Below are positions 18,340 to 25,619 of a stretch of DNA of 64,000 nt, piece after piece; positions within the stretch are counted from its first letter, which is position 1; each line of letters begins with the position of its first letter. Origin of the DNA: Limnobacter litoralis (GTDB lineage: Bacteria > Pseudomonadota > Gammaproteobacteria > Burkholderiales > Burkholderiaceae_B). The notes beneath the pieces were generated by a model. It had not been told where the DNA came from. It ran no database searches and was given only the letters and a program-made list of their open reading frames with translations. A program made the translations under genes and the position numbers. The stretch is from positions 43,662 to 107,661 of the forward strand of contig NZ_BSOJ01000001.1 in NCBI RefSeq assembly GCF_030160455.1, in the 5' to 3' direction.

Positions 18340-19731
18340 ATGACTATTTCCCCTTCCATTTTCAAAGCCTACGACATTCGCGGCATTGTCGATTCAACCC
18401 TGACTGAACAAGCCTGTTACCAGGTTGGGCGCGCGCTAGGTGGCTTGGCCAAAACCCGGGGTGTCAAAGAGGCCGTGGTGGGGCGCGACGGGCGATTGTC
18501 GGGGCCGCGTTTGTGCAAGGCGCTGGCCGATGGTTTCATGGATGCCGGTCTGGATGTGGTGGACATTGGCATGGTGGCCACGCCGCTGGTGTACTTTGCC
18601 ACATACCTGCTTGGAAACGGCACGGGCGTACAAGTGACCGGCAGCCACAACCCGCCTGAATACAATGGTCTGAAAATGATGGTGGCCGGTGAAACGTTGT
18701 ATGGCGACACCATTCAAGGCCTGTACAAGTGGATTGCAGACAAAAACCCGCAGCCCGACGACGAATGCCAGGTGGCGCGTGGCAGTTACAGACAACTGGA
18801 TGTGTGGACTGAATACCTGAAAGAAATCACCGACGACGTCAAGTTGGCCCGACCCATGAAAATTGCCGTGGACTGTGGCAACGGCGTGGCCGGTGCTTTC
18901 GCCAAGACCTTGTACGAAGCCTTGGGTTGTGAAGTGATTGAGCTTTTTTGTGAGGTGGACGGCAATTTTCCGAATCATCACCCGGACCCTGCCCACCCTG
19001 AAAACCTGCAGGATCTGATTCAATGCCTGAAGACCACTGACGCTGAAATTGGTTTGGCGTTTGACGGCGACGGCGACCGCCTGGGTGTGGTCACCAAAGA
19101 TGGCCAGATTATTTACCCGGACCGGCAGCTGATTCTGTTCGCGCGTGATGTACTGTCGCGAAACCCCGGTGAAACCATTATTTATGACGTGAAGTGCACA
19201 CGCCACGTGGCCAAGGCGGTGCAGGCCGCAGGGGGCGTGCCGATGATGTGGAAAACCGGCCATTCACTGGTGAAAGCCAAACTGCGCGAGACAGGTGCAC
19301 CACTGGCGGGCGAAATGAGTGGTCACATCTTCTTCAAAGAGCGGTGGTTCGGTTTTGACGACGGCTTGTACGCTGGTGTGCGACTGCTTGAAATTTTGTC
19401 GAAGTCGGACAATCCATCGCAAGTGTTGAATGGCCTGCCGAATTCTTCCAGCACGCCTGAACTGCAGTTGAAGACGGCCGAAGGTGAGAATTTCGAATTG
19501 ATCAAACGCCTGCAGGCAGAGGGGCAGTTCCCCACGTCTGAACAGGTGGTGACCATCGACGGCGTGCGTGCTGAATACGCAGATGGTTTTGGGTTGGCCA
19601 GGCCTTCCAACACCACGCCGGTGGTGGTGATGCGTTTCGAAGCAGACAACCCGGAGGCGCTGGCGCGTATTCAGGGTGAGTTCAAATCGGCCATCCTGAA
19701 GCTGGCACCCACTGTTAACCTGCCTTTTTAA
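18340..19731 (+). CDS. Phosphomannomutase/phosphoglucomutase
   Basis: Alpha-D-phosphohexomutase, 463 residues, which interconverts hexose 6- and 1-phosphates for sugar nucleotides and surface polysaccharide. Motifs in order are FKAYDIRG, the phosphoserine loop TGSHNPP (Ser102), the Mg loop DGDGD (242-246), the sugar-binding GEMSGH and the C-terminal phosphate-binding RPSNTTP. The pattern matches the AlgC/PMM-PGM bifunctional type, so manB or algC would be reasonable names. Followed 12 bp later by a dioxygenase gene. Confidence 0.93.
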   Translation: MTISPSIFKAYDIRGIVDSTLTEQACYQVGRALGGLAKTRGVKEAVVGRDGRLSGPRLCKALADGFMDAGLDVVDIGMVATPLVYFATYLLGNGTGVQVTGSHNPPEYNGLKMMVAGETLYGDTIQGLYKWIADKNPQPDDECQVARGSYRQLDVWTEYLKEITDDVKLARPMKIAVDCGNGVAGAFAKTLYEALGCEVIELFCEVDGNFPNHHPDPAHPENLQDLIQCLKTTDAEIGLAFDGDGDRLGVVTKDGQIIYPDRQLILFARDVLSRNPGETIIYDVKCTRHVAKAVQAAGGVPMMWKTGHSLVKAKLRETGAPLAGEMSGHIFFKERWFGFDDGLYAGVRLLEILSKSDNPSQVLNGLPNSSSTPELQLKTAEGENFELIKRLQAEGQFPTSEQVVTIDGVRAEYADGFGLARPSNTTPVVVMRFEADNPEALARIQGEFKSAILKLAPTVNLPF

Positions 19732-19743
19732 GGGGAAGGTAAT

Positions 19744-20520
19744 ATGACCCAGCCTGATCGCATGCCGGTGATGTTCGTCGGCCATGGCAACCCCATGAAT
19801 GCCATCGAACACAATGCCTTCAGTGCGCAATGGGCTGAGTTGGGTCGAACACTGCCGAAGCCAAAAGCGATCGTGTGCCTGTCAGCCCATTGGGAAACCG
19901 AGGGGTTGAGGGTCACGTCCTCGGCACAGCCGGAAACCATTCATGACTTCTATGGCTTTCCGAAAGCCCTGTTTGATGTGCAGTACCGTGCGCCGGGCGA
20001 CCCTGCACTGGCGCGTGAAATTGTCGACTTGCTGAAACCGACGCAAGTGACAGAGGACGAACAGCGTGGGCTCGATCACGGCGTTTGGGGCGTGCTTGCG
20101 CCCATGTTTCCCGAAGCCGACATTCCAGTGGTGCAGCTCAGCCTGTGGCGGGGCAAGTCGGCCCGTTACCACTTCGAGCTGGGGCAACGACTGGCAACGC
20201 TTCGAAGGCAGGGCGTGCTGGTGGTAGCCAGTGGCAACATTGTGCACAACCTTCGAACCTTTGATTTTAACGCCACCGAGGCCACCCCTTGGGCCGCTGA
20301 GTTTGACGCCAAGGTGCAGTCTGCCTTGCTCAGCCGCGATTTTGATGCCTTGGTGGATTATCAGAGCCTTGGTCAGCAGGCCACATTGGCCATTCCGAGC
20401 GCCGAGCATTATCTGCCCTTTGTGTCGGCCCTCGGACTTGTTGAGCCCGAAGACCAGATTCGATTGTTTAACCCCAAGACTTTGAGTTCAATTTCAATGA
20501 CCTCGTTTTTGGCAAGTTAG
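19744..20520 (+). CDS. ygiD: DODA-type extradiol ring-opening dioxygenase (YgiD-like)
   Basis: Class III extradiol dioxygenase fold, 258 residues, related to the 4,5-DOPA dioxygenase YgiD. Metal-binding and catalytic histidines are visible in VGHGNPMNA, CLSAHWET, GLDHGVWGVL and SGNIVHNLR. It lies 12 bp after the phosphomannomutase and may share its transcript. Physiological substrate is unknown in most bacteria. Confidence 0.88.
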   Translation: MTQPDRMPVMFVGHGNPMNAIEHNAFSAQWAELGRTLPKPKAIVCLSAHWETEGLRVTSSAQPETIHDFYGFPKALFDVQYRAPGDPALAREIVDLLKPTQVTEDEQRGLDHGVWGVLAPMFPEADIPVVQLSLWRGKSARYHFELGQRLATLRRQGVLVVASGNIVHNLRTFDFNATEATPWAAEFDAKVQSALLSRDFDALVDYQSLGQQATLAIPSAEHYLPFVSALGLVEPEDQIRLFNPKTLSSISMTSFLAS

Positions 20521-20579
20521 GGGTTGTTGTATTCCAGATGCACTGCGCATGATGCAAACCGAATGATTTTCGGAAAGCA

Positions 20580-20608
20580 TTGGTTTGGATTTTAAAAGAC
20601 ATTAAAAT
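20580..20608 (+). promoter_or_regulatory. Candidate sigma70 promoter for the HPP gene
   Basis: TTGGTT at 20580-20585 and TAAAAT at 20603-20608 are separated by 17 bases, about 40 bases before the HPP start. The -10 matches the consensus in 5 of 6 positions, the -35 only in its TTG. Plausible, not certain. Confidence 0.35.
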
Positions 20609-20647
20609 CAGCGCACCATTTTAGTGCTTTCTGTTTGAGCAGCATCC

Positions 20648-21196
20648 ATGAAATTCTATTTTTCCCGCATGAAACCGAAGGGGGAATGTCCTCCCCGCAA
20701 GCCCCTGAGCAAGATATTTTGGTCCTGGGTGGGCGCATTTTTGGGCATTTCCATGGTGATGTGGCTGGGCCAGCATCCTGGCATACTCTCTGTGCATGGC
20801 GTCTTTTTGATTGGTTCGTTTGGCGCGTCGGCTGTGCTCGTTTATGGTGCGCCCACAGCGGAATTTTCTCAGCCGCGAAATCTGGTTGGGGGCCATGTGT
20901 TCTCTGCATTGGTGGGTGTGGCTGTATACATGTGGCTGGGCAGTGAGAACATGCTGGCTGGTCCAATGGCCGTGTCACTGGCGATTGTGGCCATGCATTT
21001 GACCCGCACTTTGCATCCACCTGGTGGTGCCACCGCCCTGATTGCAATCATCGGCGGCGATTCCATTCACGCCATGGGCTTTTGGTACGCAATCACCCCA
21101 GCCATGTTGGGCGCGCTGATCATGTTGCTGGTGGCGCTGGTGGTGAACAATTTGTCGTCCAACCCTTTGCGCCATTACCCCGTTTACTGGCTGTAG
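20648..21196 (+). CDS. HPP family integral membrane protein
   Basis: 182-residue membrane protein with about four or five transmembrane helices and the family motif HPPGGATAL (around 120-128). HPP proteins include chloroplast and cyanobacterial nitrite transporters, but the substrate of short proteobacterial members is not established. No regulatory CBS domain is attached. Convergent with the next gene, with a 2-bp gap between the stops. Confidence 0.88.
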   Translation: MKFYFSRMKPKGECPPRKPLSKIFWSWVGAFLGISMVMWLGQHPGILSVHGVFLIGSFGASAVLVYGAPTAEFSQPRNLVGGHVFSALVGVAVYMWLGSENMLAGPMAVSLAIVAMHLTRTLHPPGGATALIAIIGGDSIHAMGFWYAITPAMLGALIMLLVALVVNNLSSNPLRHYPVYWL

Positions 21197-21198
21197 TG

Positions 21199-21882
21199 TT
21201 AAAACTGAATTTTACGCAGTGCACCCGATGCCCGGCAGTGCCGACCCGCAGTGCTTGAACTGGTGGGTTTGGGGGCAACATGCGCCTTGAAGTACTGCAG
21301 GTCGTCGTTCAATTGTTTTCGATTGCCCTCCCCATTGAGCAATCGGGATCTGTCCATGTTGTACAGCGTGTCCAGCGTTGTAACAGACAGGCCTTCCATC
21401 ACCGTAGATTCCTCAAACGCTCTGCGAAACAACGAGTCCTGAGAAGACACCAGATCAATTTTGATTGACTGTTCACCATCCTGATATTGCAGCACATGGG
21501 GCCGGTTTTGATCGGGCATGGACAGACCATATTTTTCCAGAATAGCGGGGTTGTGCAGTGGGGCAAGCTCCAGATGTGCTGCGCTGATGACCAGATCAAT
21601 GTCATTGGGTTGGCGGAAAGGTTTTTGGGTATCGTCCATTTGGGCTGCGTGCAAGGCCTTTGCCGCACTGCCCGCCAGTACGATTCTGCCCTGTCCGAAA
21701 AGGGCGTGAAGCCCCTTGAACAGCTTGCTCAGATTGAGGCCACCCAACAGACCTGACAGGCGGTTGGCAATGCGTGGTGTATCCGGCGATTGAGTCAGAA
21801 CCGGGCTTTCAAAGCGGGTGCTGGGAGAGCCGGTTTGAGGAGTGCTTGCGGGCGATTGAGGGCTGTTGACTGAGTTGAGCAT
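21199..21882 (-). CDS. Nucleotidyltransferase-fold protein with disordered N terminus
   Basis: 227 residues. The first 40 are rich in Ser, Pro and Thr and look disordered. The core carries the nucleotidyltransferase signature: RIVLAGSAAKAL (Gly71-Ser72), QPNDIDLVI (Asp94, Asp96) and a third acid in SIKIDLVSS (Asp143). This is the pattern of the MNT/AbiEii-like superfamily. There is no adjacent HEPN or antitoxin gene, so it is not an obvious toxin-antitoxin pair. Function unknown; a secreted or regulatory nucleotide-modifying enzyme is possible. Confidence 0.72.
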   Translation of the reverse strand: MLNSVNSPQSPASTPQTGSPSTRFESPVLTQSPDTPRIANRLSGLLGGLNLSKLFKGLHALFGQGRIVLAGSAAKALHAAQMDDTQKPFRQPNDIDLVISAAHLELAPLHNPAILEKYGLSMPDQNRPHVLQYQDGEQSIKIDLVSSQDSLFRRAFEESTVMEGLSVTTLDTLYNMDRSRLLNGEGNRKQLNDDLQYFKAHVAPKPTSSSTAGRHCRASGALRKIQF

Positions 21883-22109
21883 CTTGGGAATGTGAGCGTC
21901 GAAACGTCTATGTACCCTTTACTCGTCAAACGTTCAGGGCTTGACGAAATTTCTCTGTCACCTTTGTGCAACACAACAAATTGGTTCTAAGTTTTTTACT
22001 CTAATTGGCTGGCAATAATCGAACGGTCGTGCGAAAACCCAGGCGTGGTGTGCGTTGCAGCATTGTTGAGGTTTTACTCTATTTCGTGTAGTTGGATGTA
22101 ACTCGTGAG

Positions 22110-22202
22110 TTTCGAGGAAAGCCTCGAAAAATGGGCTTGAAAGCAAAATGAACCCGTTGCACTATGAGGGCTCACATCCCTCCTCTTTTGCTTCTGAGGT
22201 TT
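22110..22202 (+). ncRNA. Candidate structured RNA upstream of queE
   Basis: The 389-bp gap 21883-22271 has no convincing gene but shows a cluster of perfect stems on one strand. TTTCGAGG/CCTCGAAA (22110-22129, loop AAAG) comes first. An 8-bp outer stem AAGCAAAA/TTTTGCTT (22141-22148 with 22186-22193) then encloses an inner hairpin GAGGG/CCCTC (22166-22182). A strong terminator follows at 22203-22232. Either a free small RNA or the leader of queE would fit. It does not match the preQ1-I consensus as I know it. No clear promoter was located in 21883-22109, which otherwise holds nothing I recognise. Confidence 0.5.
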
Positions 22203-22232
22203 GCCCGACTAACCATGTCGGGCATTTTTTTT
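22203..22232 (+). terminator. Strong rho-independent terminator 40 bases before queE
   Basis: Perfect 7-bp stem GCCCGAC/GTCGGGC with a 7-base loop, followed by one A and eight T. It ends the structured element at 22110-22202 and lies directly upstream of the queE start at 22272. It therefore either terminates a small RNA or acts as an attenuator for queE-queD. Confidence 0.85.
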
Positions 22233-22271
22233 GCCCGTGCAAACCGGGTGTGTTTCGGTTACGATGCCGGC

Positions 22272-22916
22272 ATGTCGACCTATTCCATCAAAGAAATGTT
22301 TTACACCCTGCAGGGCGAAGGTGCCCAGGCAGGGCGTGCGGCCGTGTTTTGCCGGTTTGCAGGTTGCAATTTGTGGTCTGGCCGTGAAGCCGACCGCGCC
22401 AGTGCGGTGTGCAAATTCTGCGACACGGATTTTGTCGGCACCGACGGTAAGGGCGGTGGAAAATTTGGCAGTGCAACAGCGTTGGCAGACGTCATTGCCA
22501 CACGGTACCAAGGCAAGGGTGGAAAGCCCTATGTGGTGTTGACTGGTGGTGAGCCGACCCTGCAGGTGGATGCGCCGCTGATTGACGCCTTGCATGCACG
22601 TGGGTTTGAAATTGCCATTGAAACCAATGGCACTTTGCCTGTACCGCCCGGTGTTGACTGGATCTGCGTCAGCCCCAAGTTTGGAAGCGAGTTGGTTCAG
22701 CGCACGGGCAATGAACTGAAGGTGGTTGTTCCGCAGCTGGGGCAAAACCTGAAAGCCCTGGCGAGCTTGACCTTTGATCACTATTTTGTACAACCCATGG
22801 ACACCGCAGACCCGGCTTTGCGTGCCCTCTATCTGAAAACGGCCATTGACGTTTGCCTTGAACAGCCCCAATGGCGGTTAAGCGTGCAAACCCACAAAGC
22901 CATTGGAATGCCATGA
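22272..22916 (+). CDS. queE: 7-carboxy-7-deazaguanine synthase
   Basis: Radical SAM enzyme of queuosine synthesis that contracts carboxy-tetrahydropterin to CDG. In 214 residues the cluster motif is CNLWSGREADRASAVCKFC, a CX14CX2C spacing instead of the usual CX3CX2C. That spacing is known from the Burkholderia multivorans enzyme. Other landmarks are MFYTLQGEGAQAGR at the N terminus, VVLTGGEPTLQ and AIETNGT. The ATG at 22272 (MSTYSIKEM) is chosen; the frame is open upstream but that part runs through the terminator. The stop overlaps queD by 4 bp. Confidence 0.95.
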   Translation: MSTYSIKEMFYTLQGEGAQAGRAAVFCRFAGCNLWSGREADRASAVCKFCDTDFVGTDGKGGGKFGSATALADVIATRYQGKGGKPYVVLTGGEPTLQVDAPLIDALHARGFEIAIETNGTLPVPPGVDWICVSPKFGSELVQRTGNELKVVVPQLGQNLKALASLTFDHYFVQPMDTADPALRALYLKTAIDVCLEQPQWRLSVQTHKAIGMP

Positions 22917-23263
22917 AAGTCTTTAAACAATTTACCTTTGATGTGGCGCACCAGTTGCCGGATTGGCCCGGGCTGCATGGCCACAGTTACACCGGCGAGG
23001 TGTGGTTCGAGGGGCCTGCCACGGATGGTTATGTGGTGCCTGAAAGTGTGCTGTCAGTCGAGGTGGAGGCCGTGCGCAAGCGTCTTGACCATTCCTTTCT
23101 CAACGAGTTCATTGAGTTGCCCACCTCGGAAAACATTGCACGCTGGATTTGGACCACCTTGCGCCCGAAAGGCAACCTGGTGAAGGTGCGGGTCTTTCGG
23201 GGGTCCATCGGGTTTGGTGTTGAGTACGATCTGGAAGACGCGCAACGCGAGGGTCTGGCCTAA
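22913..23263 (+). CDS. queD: QueD-like 6-pyruvoyl-tetrahydropterin synthase family protein lacking cysteine
   Basis: T-fold protein, 116 residues, expected to make 6-carboxy-tetrahydropterin for QueE. Zinc histidines are present (FDVAHQ and LHGHSY), as are RLDHSFLNEF and PTSENIARWIW. The loop that carries the catalytic cysteine in E. coli QueD (HKCGRLHGHSF) is shortened to PDWPGLHGH, and the whole protein contains no cysteine. The C-terminal substrate-binding segment ETCTAGC is replaced by FRGSIGFGVEY. The ATGA overlap with queE supports a linked role. It may use another catalytic residue or have a changed reaction. Confidence 0.85.
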   Translation: MKVFKQFTFDVAHQLPDWPGLHGHSYTGEVWFEGPATDGYVVPESVLSVEVEAVRKRLDHSFLNEFIELPTSENIARWIWTTLRPKGNLVKVRVFRGSIGFGVEYDLEDAQREGLA

Positions 23264-23613
23264 GCCACGGCTGCGGTCATTTGAATTTCCACTTTCCAGT
23301 CCGGGTTTAGGAGGTCTGCAACCACGCAGGCCCGAACAGGTGCACAGCCTTCAGGCACCCAGGCGTCCCACAGTTCATTGAATTTCGCGATGTGCGCCCG
23401 GTCGGTGATGAAGATGGTGCAACTCAGTATTCGCGATTTACTGCTGCCGGCTTCTTTCAGGCGTGCTTCCAGCAAACCGAGTACGTTGAGGGTTTGCCCG
23501 GCAATGTCTGCCTTGGGGTCTTCAGGCACTTCACAAAGGTAAACAGTTTGATTGTGGGTCACCGTGTCGGACCAACGCTGAGTGGTGCCTGTTCGTTCAA
23601 TGGGGCTGCTCAT
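23260..23613 (-). CDS. RidA/YjgF family protein
   Basis: 117-residue protein of the RidA superfamily. Members deaminate reactive enamine/imine intermediates or have related roles. Visible landmarks are the QTLNVLGLLEARLKEAGSSKSRILSCTIFITD helix-strand segment and the C-terminal APVRACVVADLLNPDWKVEIQMTA, with the arginine that binds the substrate carboxylate in RidA proteins. The sequence is closer to the YoaB/YjgH-like side branch than to archetypal RidA. The ATG at 23613 (MSSPIERTG) is chosen over the upstream in-frame ATG at 23655. It overlaps queD tail to tail by 4 bp. Confidence 0.85.
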   Translation of the reverse strand: MSSPIERTGTTQRWSDTVTHNQTVYLCEVPEDPKADIAGQTLNVLGLLEARLKEAGSSKSRILSCTIFITDRAHIAKFNELWDAWVPEGCAPVRACVVADLLNPDWKVEIQMTAAVA

Positions 23614-23762
23614 GACTTGTTGGTTGGGTTCAAAAGGCCAGTATAGCGTTGCCAAGCGGTGTTACGGGTAATCCTTGATACGGGTTTGACAAGGTGTTCG
23701 TCTGTCGGCCGCCATTCTTGAGTACAGTCATTGTTTCAGTGGTATTTAGCAAGGAGAGCGCC

Positions 23763-24833
23763 ATGACACTCGATGTACTCAGTTATGCAACCCAATCGGC
23801 CTCCGATGATCTTGGGCCCTTTTACGTAAAGCGTCGTGATCAGCGCGACAGCGACGTGGTGATTGATATTCTGTACTGTGGCGTGTGTCACTCTGACCTG
23901 CATCAGGCCCGCAATGACTGGGGCAACAGCAAATACCCGATGGTGCCTGGGCATGAAATCGTGGGGCGGGTTGCGTCGGTGGGTTCAGCCGTGACGCGCT
24001 TCAAAGCCGGTGACATGGTGGGAGTGGGCTGTATGGTGGACTCGTGCCAGCACTGCTCAGCCTGCGCCAAAAGCCTTGAGCAATACTGTGAAAACAAGCA
24101 CACCATGACCTACAACGACGTGGATCAACACGACCAGATGCCCACGTATGGCGGCTATTCTGAAAAAATTGTGGTGTCTGAAAAATTTGTACTTCGTATT
24201 CCAGACGGTTTGGACCCCAAAGGCGCGGCACCCTTGTTGTGTGCAGGCATTACCGTGTGGTCGCCGCTGCGCCACTGGAAGGTGGGGCAAGGCACCCGAG
24301 TGGCGGTGACTGGCCTGGGGGGTTTGGGTCACATGGCCATCAAACTGGCCAAAGGCCTTGGCGCCGAGGTGACCCTGTTTACCCGATCACCCGGCAAAGA
24401 GGCTGATGCAAAGCGTCTGGGCGCGGACAAAGTGGTGTTGTCCACCGACCCTGCGCAAATGAAGGCTGTGCGCGGCAAAATTGATTTGATCATCGACACG
24501 GTGCCCTACGCCCACGACCTGAACCCCTACTTGCCCACATTGGCCTTGAACGGCACTTTGGTGCTGGTGGGTTATCTGGGGCCAGTCGACCCAGTGGTCA
24601 ATTCGGTGCCCCTGATTATGGGGCGTCGCTCAGTGGCGGGCTCTGTGATTGGCGGTATTGCCGAAACTCAGGAAATGCTCGATTTCTGTGGCAAGCACAA
24701 CATCGTGTCTGACATTGAAATGCTGGACATTCAGCACATCAACCAAGCGTATGAGCGCATGCTGAAAAGCGACGTGAAGTACCGTTTTGTGATTGACATG
24801 GGCAGCCTGGAGAAAGACCGCAAATCAGCCTGA
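23763..24833 (+). CDS. Zinc-dependent NAD(P) alcohol dehydrogenase (YahK/CAD-like)
   Basis: Medium-chain dehydrogenase, 356 residues, probably an NADPH-dependent aldehyde reductase. Catalytic zinc ligands are in YCGVCHSD and PGHEIVG; the structural zinc site is CMVDSCQHCSACAKSLEQYC; the Rossmann loop is GLGGLGHMAIK. An excellent ribosome site AAGGAG precedes the ATG at 23763. The FNR-type regulator gene converges on it from the other side; no full FNR box was found upstream. Confidence 0.93.
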   Translation: MTLDVLSYATQSASDDLGPFYVKRRDQRDSDVVIDILYCGVCHSDLHQARNDWGNSKYPMVPGHEIVGRVASVGSAVTRFKAGDMVGVGCMVDSCQHCSACAKSLEQYCENKHTMTYNDVDQHDQMPTYGGYSEKIVVSEKFVLRIPDGLDPKGAAPLLCAGITVWSPLRHWKVGQGTRVAVTGLGGLGHMAIKLAKGLGAEVTLFTRSPGKEADAKRLGADKVVLSTDPAQMKAVRGKIDLIIDTVPYAHDLNPYLPTLALNGTLVLVGYLGPVDPVVNSVPLIMGRRSVAGSVIGGIAETQEMLDFCGKHNIVSDIEMLDIQHINQAYERMLKSDVKYRFVIDMGSLEKDRKSA

Positions 24834-24845
24834 GGCTGATCTGCT

Positions 24846-25595
24846 TTACGCTTCGGTCGCTGGTTTGCCGGCGGCCAGGCGTTTTAAGCCGGCGGGGTTT
24901 GTCACGACGAGATGCCGCTGGTTGATTTCGATCAGGGCGTCGTTTTGCAGTTTTTTCAGTGTCCTGCTGACTGTTTCCAGTTTCAAACCCAGGTAACTGC
25001 CGATTTCCTCACGGGTCATGCGCAGGTTCATTTGGCTGGATGAAAATCCACGCGCCTTTTGCCGTTCACTGAGGTTGCTGAAAAAGGCGGCAAGTCGCTG
25101 TTCGGCGCGCATGCTGCCCAACAACAGCATGACATTCTGATCCTTGATGATCTCGCGACTCATGACCCTGTGAAAATGGGTTTGCAAGGGTCTGAACTGT
25201 TGCGAGAGGGTGTCCAGCTGTTCATAGGGAATGACGCACACTTCCGAGTCTTCCAGTGCCACGGCGTCGCACATGTGCAGGTTGTTGCCAATGCCATCGA
25301 GCCCCAGAATTTCGCCAGTCATCTGGAATTCGGTGACTTGATCCGTGCCTTCTTCGGTGTTGATTCGGGTTTTGAACGTGCCAGACCTGACCGCATACAG
25401 CGATTTGAATGCATCACCCGAGTGAAACAGCGACTCACCTTTGGCAACCCGGGTGCGGGCGCTGACCAGGGTGTCAAGCTGCTCTAGTTCGTGGTCTGTC
25501 AAACCGACCGGCATGCAGAGTTCTTTGAGGTTGCAGTTCGAGCAACTCTGGCGAAGCTGCTGCAGCAGAAGCGGATCTTCTGATTTCTGAAGCAT
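24846..25595 (-). CDS. fnr: FNR/Anr-type oxygen-sensing transcription regulator
   Basis: Crp-Fnr family regulator, 249 residues. Cys18, Cys21, Cys27 (CSNCNLKELC) and Cys109 (HMCDAV) give the four ligands of an oxygen-labile [4Fe-4S] cluster. A cyclic-nucleotide-like beta barrel and dimer helix precede the HTH MTREEIGSYLGLKLETVSRTLKKLQ, whose E-x-x-S-R matches FNR recognition of TTGAT half-sites. It starts 24 bp after the GGDEF-EAL gene and may be co-transcribed with it. Anr or Btr are equivalent names. Confidence 0.93.
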   Translation of the reverse strand: MLQKSEDPLLLQQLRQSCSNCNLKELCMPVGLTDHELEQLDTLVSARTRVAKGESLFHSGDAFKSLYAVRSGTFKTRINTEEGTDQVTEFQMTGEILGLDGIGNNLHMCDAVALEDSEVCVIPYEQLDTLSQQFRPLQTHFHRVMSREIIKDQNVMLLLGSMRAEQRLAAFFSNLSERQKARGFSSSQMNLRMTREEIGSYLGLKLETVSRTLKKLQNDALIEINQRHLVVTNPAGLKRLAAGKPATEA

Positions 25596-25619
25596 GTTCT
25601 CTGGCCGGTGGATGAGATA

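Noticed and set aside
22164..22271. Longer QueE start at 22164
   Set aside because: The extra codons run through the terminator stem and U-run; family similarity starts at 22272.
23674..23692. FNR box before the alcohol dehydrogenase
   Set aside because: Only one TTGAT half-site is present; the second half ATCAA is missing.
25600..25618. FNR box before fnr itself
   Set aside because: A TTGAT half-site on the minus strand is followed by CATCC, not ATCAA.
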